A DNA stretch of 64,000 nt from Rhodamnia argentea. Lineage: Eukaryota; Streptophyta; Magnoliopsida; Myrtales; Myrtaceae. The translations under genes and the position numbers were made by a program. Positions 1-10,889 of the stretch are shown here, in pieces (the stretch's first letter is position 1; every line of letters starts with the position of its first letter). The notes under the pieces are model-generated. The model ran no database searches, had not been told where the DNA came from, and saw only the letters and a program-made list of their open reading frames with translations. The DNA lies in NCBI RefSeq assembly GCF_020921035.1, contig NC_063151.1:9973501-10037500 (forward strand), given 5' to 3'.

Positions 1-1742
1 GAAAGCATAGATAGTGTCGCATCAAATTGGAGGTCATCTGTCAAGAAATACGATGTTCGATCTTTTATGCCGGAGGCGCATGCCATGCCCGTAGGCGACG
101 TAGATAAATCTTCGATATTGATGGAGGTTGGCTCGGTTGTGGAGGATAAATCCCTCATCATTCCAATAGTGTAGGCCTGTATTTTTCGGAATTTGGCAGC
201 AATGCCAACTTCAAAGAGAATTTGGAACAAACTATGCGGTACATAATTTGATGCTATGGATATTAATATACTATGAACTTGAACCATAGACACCTCTGGT
301 GTGGATTAAACCGCTCAACAAACCTAGTGTTTACTCCTAACTAATTTTTGGACAACAAGAGAGTTAAACAATTGACAAAGGCGGAAGACTCCTATTCAGG
401 AAACCTCCCTTCTGTGAGCTATAACGGTTTGCATGGACGGACTACGGGTCAAATCTTGTGTCCAGCGGGTCTTTGACCATGATGAAGACTATCCAACGGC
501 TTGTTTAAGAGCTTGGGAGTGCATAAAAAGGGATTCCAAGACCGCCAAAGGAGATGATCTCCACTTTGTTCCTTCATCATTTACGTGGTCGAACATGCAA
601 GATGAGGACTTAATTCTGCAGAATCTCGACTAGGCACCGGTGAATGTTCCGTGGAGGAGAGTGAGGATGGTGTTATGATGTCTACTGAGAAAGTGGCAGC
701 TTCAAAGTTGCATGTGCTTTCCGAGATGGAGGAAAGTCTATCCCGATAGAAAGCTCGGGTTAGATGGACGAGATTTGGAAACAGAGGTAAGGCTTTCTTT
801 CTTTATTAATTTGAAATGAAAATATTCATTCATGGACTGTTGAGTCATTAATGGCCAAAAAGCACTTGTAGCTATACATATTTTTTTTGTAAATTTTTAG
901 ATTAGGTAATTTTCATTAATTGTGACCATCGATGGTGAAAATTCACTTTTGATATTACAAAACATCGCTTTATTGTACAAAAAATTTACATTGATAAGAT
1001 TGTGACAAATCCATCCAAACTAATTTTTGGATTACCAAAAACCTCAAATTGTTACATCTGTGACAAATTTATTCCAAACTTGTATGAATTTTCACGTGAA
1101 CTTGTCATGTCAATTGAATTATTTTCATGTATCATCCAGTTCAGCAATTGCATGCTAAAATATGATAGAAGATAATAGAGGGCGAGTATGTCGCAAGTGT
1201 ACCAATTTAGAGTTTTTATGACCTAAAACTTAATTTTGAGTAAATTTATTCGCAAGTGGGTCGCTTTGGAGTTTTTGGTGACTTAATAATTAAATTAAGA
1301 TAAATTTAAGACCAATATAACAATTTGAAGTTTTATCCTGGTATTATCCAGTCATCATTTTTTTTTTTTTTGGGTCTAACTTTTTTCAAAAGTGGTGATT
1401 CAGAGGGTTCAGTCCATTGGGCCATGATGGACTCGAGCGGCACCGCCCCGTTATCCTTCCACCGTCGGGAGCACGAGGTTTTCGCTGCTCTGTGAAGCCG
1501 GCCTCACGCGGACCCCTCCACCCCTAGGGCCGATGTGGCCCAACCCTTGGCCCGGCCCGTATGGACCAACTCTTGGTTTGGAACGGGCCCGTCCAGAAGA
1601 GGGCCGCAGCAGGCCCGACCCGTAAGAAACGAGCTCGGCCCATTCATCGTTGAATAGGCGTGCAAAATAAGGAAGGTAAAGATGAATTTGAGTTTGAAAC
1701 CGGACAAATCAGAACCCATTCTCAAACCTCTCTCCACTCATC
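1..1742. other. Upstream spacer with unrecognised ORF remnants
   Basis: The first 174 bases are open in frame 1 and stop at a TAG near 172-174, so they could be the last exon of a gene lying to the left; I do not recognise the peptide. A 66-codon ORF at 433-633 (+) and short open stretches to about 780 also look like coding remnants but match no family I know. From about 890 to 1345 there are repeated phrases of the type found in the MULE-like elements further along (caaatttatt, tttttggatta), so this part is probably a decayed copy. A T-run followed by gggtc lies at 1358-1376. Bases 1400-1742 are GC-richer and probably the SWI3B promoter and 5' UTR. Confidence 0.35.
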
Positions 1743-4700
1743 ATGGAGACGACAGCAACCGCATCGCCCGCCAAAGATCCTCCCCGTCCCTCCGCCGAAC
1801 CTCCCCAACCCGAGCCGGTACCTGCGCATGCACCCGAACCTCCGTCCACCTCAGCCCCCGCCACCGCCCCTCCTCCCGTCAAACCCGAACCACCGCCGCC
1901 CGCCGAGCCTCCCAAACCAACCGCCGCCCCCGCCCCCGCCACTCCTCCGCCTCCTCCGTCCGAGCCACCCGTCACTGACGCCGACGTCATCTACATCCCT
2001 AGCTACTCCAGTAAGTCTCTAAAACCCTAAAATATGGTCTTACTCTCTTCTTTTTTTTTTTCCCTTGAAGTAATCTTCCAGTGCCGACGATTGAGTATGT
2101 GCAACGTGAATCGTTAGGGTGGTTCTCATGGAGCGACGTGCACGAGTGCGAGCTCCGGTTCCTCCCCGAGTTCTTTGATGGGAAATCGCCGTCGAAGAAC
2201 CCGAGGGTTTACATGTACTACCGGAACTCCATGATCAAGCTCTACAGGCGAAATCCTTCGAGGAAAATCACGTTCACCGATGCGAGGAAGACGTTGGTCG
2301 GTGACGTGGGGTCGATTCGTAGGGTTTTTGATTTTTTGGAGACGTGGGGACTGGTCAATTACTCAGGGTCCGCTCCGAGCAAGCCATTGAAATGGGATGA
2401 TAAGGAGAGCAGTAAGACCGCCGGCGCCGGTAGTGGTGCAGGTAATGCGGGCAACTCCGCTGGGTTGAATAGGGAGGTATCTAAGAGGTTGTGCAATAGC
2501 TGCAAGTCTGTGTGCACTATTGCTTGCTTTGCTTGTGAAAAGGTGATGTTTTACTTCATTTGTTTTTTGGTAGAAGAGTGTTAACTTTTTTCAAGACGAT
2601 GTTTTACTTCTCTTGCGTGTTTTTAGGGGCTTCTGTAGATTCTCCATGTCTCAAAGAAGTGATGATTGTTATGAGAGCAACTCTCATCCATTCATCATAA
2701 ATCTTGTTATAATATTTTGTGTAGGACTTGCAATAAAATCAACTGATTACGACCAGTTATGATGAGGGATTGGTTCCCCTATTTTTAGATACAACTGCTG
2801 AAAACTGTGATTTCATTCTTTGCTTGTTAGCATATGCTCATGTGATTTCATCTTATTAGTGCTAGGAGCAGAAATTTTGTTGATTTGACAAAATTAAGAT
2901 GTTGGTGTGCTATTGGTAAAGTAAAGAGTCTTTTTATTGTCCCTAGAAGGTTACTGTCATGCACGTCAAGCACTCTCTGGCTTCATACTAAGTTTTTAAA
3001 TACCTCCAAAATGATTACTCCTCGACAAATAGTAGAGCTTTCAGCATATATTAAGGAGTTTGTCTACTACATTTGCATTCAGCTTTGTCTCTATAATATG
3101 GATCATATATCCATCTATAGGAGAAGATGATCGACTAGCTGGAAGATTTTTTATGCTGACTATTACATTTAAACCTACGACTTGTGATGTGCAGTATGAT
3201 TTGACTCTCTGTGCAAGGTGCTACGTTAGAGGCAATTATAGGGTTGGCGTTAGTTCTTCTGATTTTAGGCGTGTTGAGATCAATGAAGACATGAAGGCAG
3301 ATTGGACAGAGAAAGAAACTTTGCATCTCCTTGAAGCCTTAATGCATTATGGTGATGACTGGAAGAGGGTTGCCCACCATGTTGGTGGTAGAAGTGAGAA
3401 AGAATGTGTCACTAAATTTGTTAAACTTCCTTTTGCCGAAGAACTTGTTAGTGATCCTTACTCTGGAGACATTGATGGGAAGTATAATACCGTGAAGGAC
3501 CATAATGATGTTGAATTTGGAATTGAAAGCTCCACAATGTCGGCGCCTAGTAAAAGAATGCGTCTCACACCTCTGGCTGATGCAAGCAATCCGATAATGG
3601 CACAGGTACAGAATTCTGTTTTTCCCTAATGTTGAAAGTTCTTTTTTCAATCCTGTGTGTTTGTGTTTATAGGGTTTAGAAGATCACATTATTGGCATAG
3701 ATAAAAGAGCACTTGTTTGGAAAGTTTGTAGGAAGTCTGTCCTTGGCAAATGTCTCATATTGTTTTCCATTGTCGGAAGACTATGTGTGATGCATATCTG
3801 ATCCATGATGTTAAACTTCCTAGGATAGAATTAGGACACTATTTTCTGACATGTTTGACTGTTGTAAAGGTCACAGAGCTACACTTTGTATCTTTGGCTT
3901 TTTCCATCATTTTTCCATGAAAGACTGGGCTTTTGAAAACCGGTATCTTTATTAGTAGATTTTAACAAAATAATTGTCATATTTTTATTATTATCTGTTA
4001 TTTTCTAGTGAATGAATTAACTTCTTCCTTACTTGTCAAATTAAGAGAATCTTTTACTCAATTGAATTGAAATTTTCAAAGGCAATGCTTATTAGTTTAT
4101 CAAACAAGCATCTATTTAGGTGCTGATTTTTTTATTTTTACCACTTAATTTGAGGTAATTGAACGGGCCCTTAATTTTCACCACTTAATGATGTTATCAA
4201 ATATGCCCTCATATTGCTTAATAAGTGGTTGAACTTCATAGGGTCCTTGCTGTTCTAATTTCGTTTTTGACAATCAAACCATCTCTGCAGGCTGCTTTTT
4301 TGTCAGCTTTGGCTGGTGTAGAAGTTGCAGAAGCTGCTGCTCAAGCTGCTGTGATGACCCTCTCTGAGGTTGAGTATGGCGTAAGCAGAGGTAATTTTGG
4401 ATCTTTTGTTGGTGATAAATCAAGATGTGTTCATAGCTTCCCAACGATAAACCTAAAATATTCAGCAATGAGTACAAATCAAGTGGTATTAAGCTGTCTT
4501 TATGATGATCCATAGGCAGCATGAGTAAATTTCACCTCCACTGTTTTCGGCTACAAAAGCAGGACTATTTTCTCAATCTTGGCCTTTTACAATGCCATTT
4601 GTCCTATGGACAATTACTTGGTTACTTGTTGTATAAGATAGATAATACAAAAGGACTATTTTTAGCTGAAATTTGCATGTCATTGTTGTCCTTCAGCGAT

Positions 4701-6477
4701 GGAAATCTCGAGGCTATGGTGGTTTGAATGTGCAGCCTACCTGCTTGAAATCCAAGACATTTACTTTTTTATGAAGCAAATTTAGGCAGTGGCAAGCTCA
4801 CACGTGTGAGCAAGAAAAAGCAAAGTCAAAGATGTGAATTCATTTGAGAAGCCATCCAAGATAAAATGCAATGAAATTAGGCTTTGGTGGCAACTTGAAA
4901 CGACGCAATCTGTAGTCAGTCTCGGAGTCCTACAAATATATGCTGTGTTTTTTAAATATTCTCTAGGAAAAATGTGTGTTTAAGAAGTAGCTAGCTCATT
5001 AATCCTAGATTTATGCTCAAGTGTCTAGAGAGAGTCCCTCTGGGTATCAAAAGAATTCTACTGTTTCTGTGTAAACTATATAGCAAGGTGCACGCTATTC
5101 AGAGAGTTTGTCTATCTTGGAGGGTAGATGCAACACACCTTCTGCACTTTGTGAAGGGCGAAAATTATCTTTGAGGACTCATTTTTGTTTTCTACATATC
5201 TATTTGTAATTCTCGAGATTTTCACAACACTTCTTACCACTATGATGACTTCATATCTGTCATTTGATGTCCTCCATAGTACTGGTTGTTGAAGAACTTT
5301 TAGGTTAGATATCTAGTGTGCAATTTTTCAGAAATTCTGAATTATGAAACAGCATATATTGAGTTCCAGAAGCACGTTTGGTCTTGTCTATGCTTCGTTG
5401 TTGCAAATTTTATTTCTAACCATGCATATGCTCAGAACTTATCTTTTACATATGTCTGAAAGTTATTTTGGTCTAACCGTTGGGTGACTTGGGCGTGGGA
5501 TAATAGCCCTACTCTTTTTAGTCCAATGACTTCATTCGTAGCCATATTTCAGAAGCTGAAGTTTCTGCCAATGGAGAGACGGCCCTAAATGCATTAGAAG
5601 GTGCTCTTATGGATGCAAATTCATCGCTTGAGAAGGAAGAGCTTGATCTGGAGAGAGCTGTATCTGACATTGTGGAGGTGCAGGTCTGTGTTTTTGTTCT
5701 TCTTTCTAAAAAGTCTAGAGATAATTGTGCTAGTGTATATTTTGATCTTTGGTCCATCTGAACCAAAATGGAGAATCCAAATATGTATATGATCTACCAT
5801 GCTCTCATATTGATAAAATCTGTCAATTTTTTTGGCGGTTAGATGTCTACCTTGAACTACCGATTGAAATGACCTGCTTGGTTATTCAGATAAAATGGTA
5901 GAAAAGGAATTGTCTCCGGGAGTTGTTTGGATCCTCTGGTTCTGGCATTTGGTCATCATTTGTCTTGCCTTGAAATTAAATTATGGTGTCATCTTCTGGT
6001 GCAAATAAAACGATTAGCTCTAGTCTTGTTCTTTTAAAGAATACGGTGTTTTCAAAGCAGGCATCTGCTGCTTCTGTCTTTACCCATTCCTTGATCCGCA
6101 TCCTTGCAGCAGGTGCCAGGCATCTTACTTTGCTTGCTTCCAACTGCTCCCACCGTGGCCTTTTTGTAGAAATACATAATGAAAATTTTGATTGAGTTTG
6201 GTGTCGATTCATTTTTATTTTTGTTTTTTATTTTTTGTCAATGATGTCGATTCTTGACAAGTGCACTTTCTTACACTGATGCCATGGTTCACAGATGAAG
6301 GAAATTCATGATAAGATAGTTCGCTTTGAGGAGTTGGACCTACTGATGGAGAAAGAGAGGCAGCAGTTGGAGCAAATGAAGAGTACACTCTTTGTCGACC
6401 AGCTTTCCCTGTTATTACATAAAAATGCTGCATCTAAAACTGGAGAGGGTGCAAGGGAGATTCTTAGAACTGGTTGA
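1743..6477 (+). CDS. SWI3B: SWI/SNF complex subunit SWI3B
   Basis: Core subunit of plant SWI/SNF (BAF-type) chromatin-remodelling complexes in the nucleus. Exons: 1743-2010, 2118-2542, 3195-3605, 4291-4380, 5522-5683, 6295-6477; together 1,539 nt, 512 aa (the Arabidopsis protein is about 470). Residues 1-80 are a Pro/Ala-rich, low-complexity leader. The SWIRM domain starts at IPSYSRWFSW (about 84-180), spanning the first junction. A Cys-rich ZZ-like finger follows (CNSCKSVC, CFACEKYDLTLCARC, about 215-243), then a SANT/Myb domain (DWTEKETLHLLEALMHYGDDW to KFVKLPF, about 265-312), the conserved block TPLADASNPIMAQAAFLSAL, and a C-terminal coiled coil (last two exons). The start is the first ATG of the frame, after an in-frame stop-containing leader. 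Two in-frame acceptors exist at the SWIRM border (see findings). SWI3B rather than SWI3A/C/D is inferred from length and the C-terminus. Confidence 0.93.
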
Positions 6478-6780
6478 TAATGTACTTTCATCCTATGACA
6501 GGCTGTTGTAATGTTATGAAGCACTATAAGTGAAAAGGCGATACTCGCTGTAGTTTAGTTAATGCCCTTTAATCCTCGCGTAAAAATTACTTCTTCTTCG
6601 GTTCTCAATTGCTGCATATTTTCTGTTCAATAACTTGTTGACAAAATACACAAGCTGCCATTGGTGGATCCAGTGGACTTAAAATGGTTAAGAGTGTGCA
6701 ATACACGGACGGCGTTACAACTCCAAATCAACTACGGCTCTTTGAGCACAAACTATTCCCGCTTTCATCTTCTTTCAGTT
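6478..6780. other. Convergent 3' ends of SWI3B and the PPD3-like gene
   Basis: About 300 bp between two stop codons on opposite strands (TGA at 6475-6477 on + and TGA at 6783-6781 on -). It must hold both 3' UTRs. No repeat or further ORF is seen. Confidence 0.7.
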
Positions 6781-8942
6781 TCAAATAAATCTGAAGGAAG
6801 CGACTGCCTGCAGTTCCCGCGTTAAATAAAGAGATCAGTTCGTGAATCTGTGGTGAGGTTCGAGATGTAGTTGGGATTATAAAGTACTTCTTGGGTCGAA
6901 TGAATTTACCTGTTCTATCTTCGATCCGTATGCTTCGGACTTCTCTTCCACAAACTACAAGAACACAGAGAATACAATTTAGCGCCTTGGGTTCCAGTAA
7001 AAGGATGAATCATGAAGGTAGTGGATACGATTTCCCTGAGATCTAATACCGCCATACCTGTCCGGTCACTGTATACAGCCTGTTGTACCAACCATTGAAC
7101 GCCATCCCGATTGCTGAATATATATGTCTCTGGCTCTCCCCAGGATTTTGGAGCGAATACTCGATGTAATAGAATCCTGATAAAAAACCATTCTTTCAGG
7201 GAGATGACATGTAGTACAGATAAATTCAGATTAAGGCAATCACTCGAGGTCTAGGAGCGAAGGCCACGATACGGATGCAGATGGACTCTGACATTCTTGT
7301 GTGAGAAAGGGGTGTTCTGTTTAGCTAGAGAAGATTATGGTTGAGAGACTACTACCATTGGCATCTCGGCAATCGATGAGTTTAGCCGCCACACCAGGAG
7401 GCCTCCGCCAGCTTCTGTCCAGACCGTTTACCTACAACAGCTAGCAGAAATTTAGAAGCATTATAAGCGGAAAAAAAAAAAGTAGCAAATGAATGAGCTT
7501 TCAACTAATTGGAAGAAGATGTTTACCAGATTCTCGGCAAATGCATCGACTTTGCCGAAAGATCCCATTTTTGTGAAGTCCGGGCCAATACCGGTGATTG
7601 CTACACTGACTATGCGAAACAAGATGCAATTGGACGAATCATCAGGATTCTAAGTAGTGACGAAATGAACCAGAGGATGATGAGAGATGAAATCTATTGT
7701 GAAGCAGAGTAAAACATTACTGTTTGAGGTTGAATCTTCTTTGGGAAAGAAAGCGGTAACAGATTTGAATCCACTAGGATCACCATTACCCACCAGCCAA
7801 TCTGAACAAACAGGATTTAGTACTTCAAACAATCATCACATCAAAAGCCATTCATCTCATCTACTAGAAAGAGTCCGAGCAGAAAAGTAAAGCGGGCGAT
7901 GCTGAAATGGTAAAGATTTTAAGCAAGAAGATAGAACAATTCCAACTCTCCAGCGCATCGCGTCTTGCTATTGAGACAGAATAAACTAGGAAAACGCCTA
8001 CGTTATGATCCGTATCAGCAAAATTAGGACTGTATCATTCATGACTCAAATCGTGCATCGAAAATTGTAACTTGGCGGGTTTGCTGGCATTGATATCCAT
8101 TTCATTCCCTTCAGCAAGGGTTCTACTTTCAGGATACTAATACATCAAACGAGAGAAAGGTGAAATGAACTATAACAGATCAGAAATTAGATGAGAAATC
8201 CTGCAAAATTTTTATGTTTTCTTTTGCTGTGAACAAAGCTATTTACTTGCCAAAAAAAAAAACAAAGCTATCATAAAATATGCAAGTTGATGGTCAAATT
8301 AATGGGTCATTTCATTTCACCTTGAGGAATTGATATCTTGAACTTGTTCACATCATCCACATAAACTTGCAAGTCCTGTTTTACACCTGAAACTCCCAAT
8401 TGGGTCCAAATAAGAACCCTCAAAATCCAACCACATATCCTCAAACATTTTGCCAAGGAAAAAAGAACAACACAGCACCAGTCTCAGCCAATGCATCTGA
8501 AGCAAGACTCTGAAGCGAAAGTGCAGCAAAACCCAGCTGCAGCACAATCTCTCTCCTCTTAGCTCCACACTGTTCTTGCATGTGTAAGCCGGAACTAACC
8601 AAATGACAGTAACAATCCAAATGGAAAAATGAAATTTTATCTATCCGTTAATGTTGAATTAAAAAAATGCCTGCAAAAGAGCGGCAGAAGTCCAGAAATT
8701 TACGGTGCTTGGAGTTGCCTATCGTTTAAGCAACACTGCAAACGGGATCTTCTTCCTGCTTCATAATCTGGAGAAAAACCCAATGAAGAGAGCTTCTGAA
8801 TTTGACTGGATAAATAAAAAAGCAAAAGGGAAACGATGAAACTGGATGGAGTTGAGTTGTGCCGATGACCTTTCTTGTTGGATGAGGAGCGAAGTCGCAG
8901 GGACGCAGAGTTGAGTGAAGAACAAGAAGCAACGGACGCCAT
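6781..8942 (-). CDS. PPD3: PsbP domain-containing protein, PPD3-like, thylakoid lumen
   Basis: Member of the PsbP superfamily, paralogues of the oxygen-evolving-complex protein PsbP that sit in the thylakoid lumen; the exact role of PPD3 is not settled. Exons in transcription order: 8942-8870, 8574-8479, 8386-8321, 7801-7721, 7609-7527, 7431-7356, 7176-7058, 6954-6910, 6807-6781; 666 nt, 221 aa, all phases consistent. Residues 1-29 are Ser/Asn-rich (plastid transit). K-R-R (30-32) followed by a hydrophobic stretch and DALA (51-54) resembles a twin-arginine lumenal signal. The PsbP fold runs from QVYVDDVNKFKISIPQDW through LDRSWRRPPGVAAKLID and YYIEYSLQNPGESQRHIYSA to the terminal ASFRFI. The 9-residue last exon is tiny but required to give the family C-terminus. 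The start is the ATGGCG in good context at 8942; an upstream in-frame ATG at 9005 is less likely. Intron 3 holds a short poly(A) insertion (8232-8271). The choice of PPD3 among PPD proteins is by recalled similarity. Confidence 0.85.
8232..8271 (+). mobile_element. Micro-retroposon: poly(A) insertion with 11-bp target duplication
   Basis: The 11-mer aacaaagctat occurs at 8232-8242 and again at 8261-8271. Between the copies are only 18 bases: ttacttgcc followed by an A-run. A direct repeat flanking a short 3' tail plus poly(A) is the signature of LINE-machinery insertion, here extremely 5'-truncated. It lies in intron 3 of the PPD3-like gene. Confidence 0.6.
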
Positions 8943-9114
8943 GAATTTGTTCCCCTTCAGATTGCCTTTTTTGTTTTTTTGTCTCTGGTTCCACCTTAGC
9001 TGCAATCTTGAATTTCCGTGTTGTAATACGTCGTCGTCTTCTTCGTGACATGATAAATATCATGCAAAATCAGGAAATTATGAAGACAATTTTTATTTTT
9101 ATTTTTATTATTAT

Positions 9115-9509
9115 TAGGTGTGATCGGTTCCCGGTCCGGTCTGATCCCACCTAGAAATTGGAAACTGGACCCGAAGGATCGGTTCCCAATTTCTAGGACC
9201 GAGAAGTAGATCGGTTCGATTGGTTCTCAAACGGTCCAATGCAACAGATGGATTATTAGTAGGGGTGAGCAACACAGAGTTTAATTTTAATTTATTAATT
9301 AATTAGGTTTGCATTTAAGATAATAATAATAATAATAATAATAATAATCGATGGATCATTATATTTATATTTAAGAACCCGGAACTAGATCGAAAATCAC
9401 CAATTCTAATTTTATGGAACCGAAAACTAGACCGGCGCCATGAGTATCGAATGGAACCAGGTTGATTTGGGCAATTTCCAATTGGGTCGATCCATCTTGC
9501 TCACCCCTA
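9115..9509. mobile_element. hAT-like MITE
   Basis: Starts TAGGTGTGATCGGTTC and ends GCTCACCCCTA; the ends are imperfect inverted repeats. Flanks are attattat (9107-9114) and attactat (9510-9517), an 8-bp duplication with one mismatch, as expected for hAT elements. The inside is rich in ggttc/gaacc words and contains a second internal TAGGGGTGAGC near 9260 and a TAA microsatellite (about 9320-9349). No transposase ORF, so non-autonomous. Confidence 0.6.
9320..9349 (+). repeat. (TAA)n microsatellite
   Basis: About ten TAA units inside the hAT-like MITE; read directly. Confidence 0.9.
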
Positions 9510-9912
9510 ATTACTATTGTTGATGTTATTTATGTCTCTTTGGAGACAGTCCAATGAAATTTGATCAAGTTGGTATGTATTAGGGATTCCACATTTGCTA
9601 AAATGTGGATAACTTTTGCAAGATAGAAGAAGTGGATGTCCAAATGTTGGGTCAGATATAAGGGGAAAACTATAAAACCATTGTAAATATTTTCCCCACT
9701 TTCCTGTATCACTGGTTTTGAAAACCAAGTATGAACTGTAAAATTTTATAGTTTTGGAATCATAAGTTTAGGAGATGCTGTTAATGTCTATGTTATTAGA
9801 AACAGTGAAGAAGGAAGGAAAAAAAAAATGTCAATAAGCCATCATGACAAAGGCCACAGACGCGGCTATTCGTTTCAAATACTACAATAGAATATCTTGT
9901 CCAAGCAAAAAT
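9510..9912. other. Spacer between two hAT-like MITEs
   Basis: About 400 bp of AT-rich sequence. Apart from short chance ORFs I see nothing in it. Confidence 0.5.
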
Positions 9913-10351
9913 TAGGACTGTAATCGAGCCGAGTTCAGTCAACACAGTCAAACCATCACCTTGGTCGAGCTCAATTCAACTCGATTCATTTATAACTAAT
10001 TTATAACCAACTGTCAAACCATCCCCTTGGACGAGCTCAACTCAACTCGATTCATTCATAACTAATTTATAACTAACATACATAAAAAGCTCGACTCCGA
10101 TAAGCTTGGACGTTAAGCAATTCGAAGTATTTTGTGTTCATTTTTATCGATGTTAACATATTTTTCTTAAACAATAATGAAAGCTTGATTTTATGCTTAA
10201 CGAGGCCTGCAAGTCTATCAAACTGAATATTCACAAGCTCAATCTTGACTCGTACTCGAGCTCAACTCGAAAAATTAGGCAAGTCGATCTCAAGTAGTCA
10301 TGGAGCTGAATCCAAGCTACTCGCTAGTAACTTGACTTGGTTTCACCCCTA
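9913..10351. mobile_element. hAT-like MITE
   Basis: Starts TAGGACTGTAATCGAGCC and ends GGTTTCACCCCTA, which read as imperfect inverted termini (TAGG.CTG / TAGGGGTG). Flanks gcaaaaat (9905-9912) and gcacaaat (10352-10359) form an 8-bp target duplication with one mismatch. The inside holds repeated ctcgagctcaactcga words. About 440 bp with no coding potential, so a non-autonomous element. Confidence 0.6.
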
Positions 10352-10889
10352 GCACAAATTAGTCGAAATGCATTCACCATTTCAAATGGATCAAATGCAC
10401 CAATTCAAACATATCGATAGATACTAAGTCATCTACATCTGAGTTAGATACTCTTCTGCATAACAGATGCATCGAGATGCAAATCACTGTCGTAAGGATC
10501 CAATGATGTTGCATTGAGATGCCCACACAACACTCCAAAGTCAATACAATTTTCAGCGAACAGATTATTGGGAAACAAAACACAGCACCACCTGCCTAAA
10601 AGTTAAAGAAACCGCGAAGGGGGGAAAAACAAGAAAAGAACATGACTGGCTTATAAAAGAAGATAAACAAAACTTCAACCCCTCAAACTTCTAAGGCTTT
10701 TGACAACAACAAAAAAAAATTCTAAGACTGATCTTATCCTCGCATGCACGTAAAGTAGCATGAGAAGGAGAATGTCTCCGTTTTATTGTTTCTCGTCACA
10801 TAGTATCTGCCCAGCAAGTCGATAATAGGTCAAGAAGAAAGAGCAAGGGGAGCGAAGGAAGTTCACCAGCTCCTAGTTGTGAGGTGTGC
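10352..10889. other. Downstream region of PFP alpha
   Basis: The part next to 10890 must be the 3' UTR of the minus-strand PFP alpha gene. Near 10690-10730 a short A-run is flanked by ttctaag on both sides (7-bp repeat), a weak candidate for another poly(A) micro-insertion. Nothing else is seen. Confidence 0.4.

Noticed and set aside
1358-1376. Further micro-retroposon (T-run followed by gggtc)
   Set aside because: Tail resembles the family but no flanking direct repeat could be found.
1660-2022. Overlapping Pro/Arg-rich ORFs around the SWI3B start
   Set aside because: Alternative frames of the proline-rich SWI3B N-terminus; only the frame from 1743 joins to the SWIRM exon.
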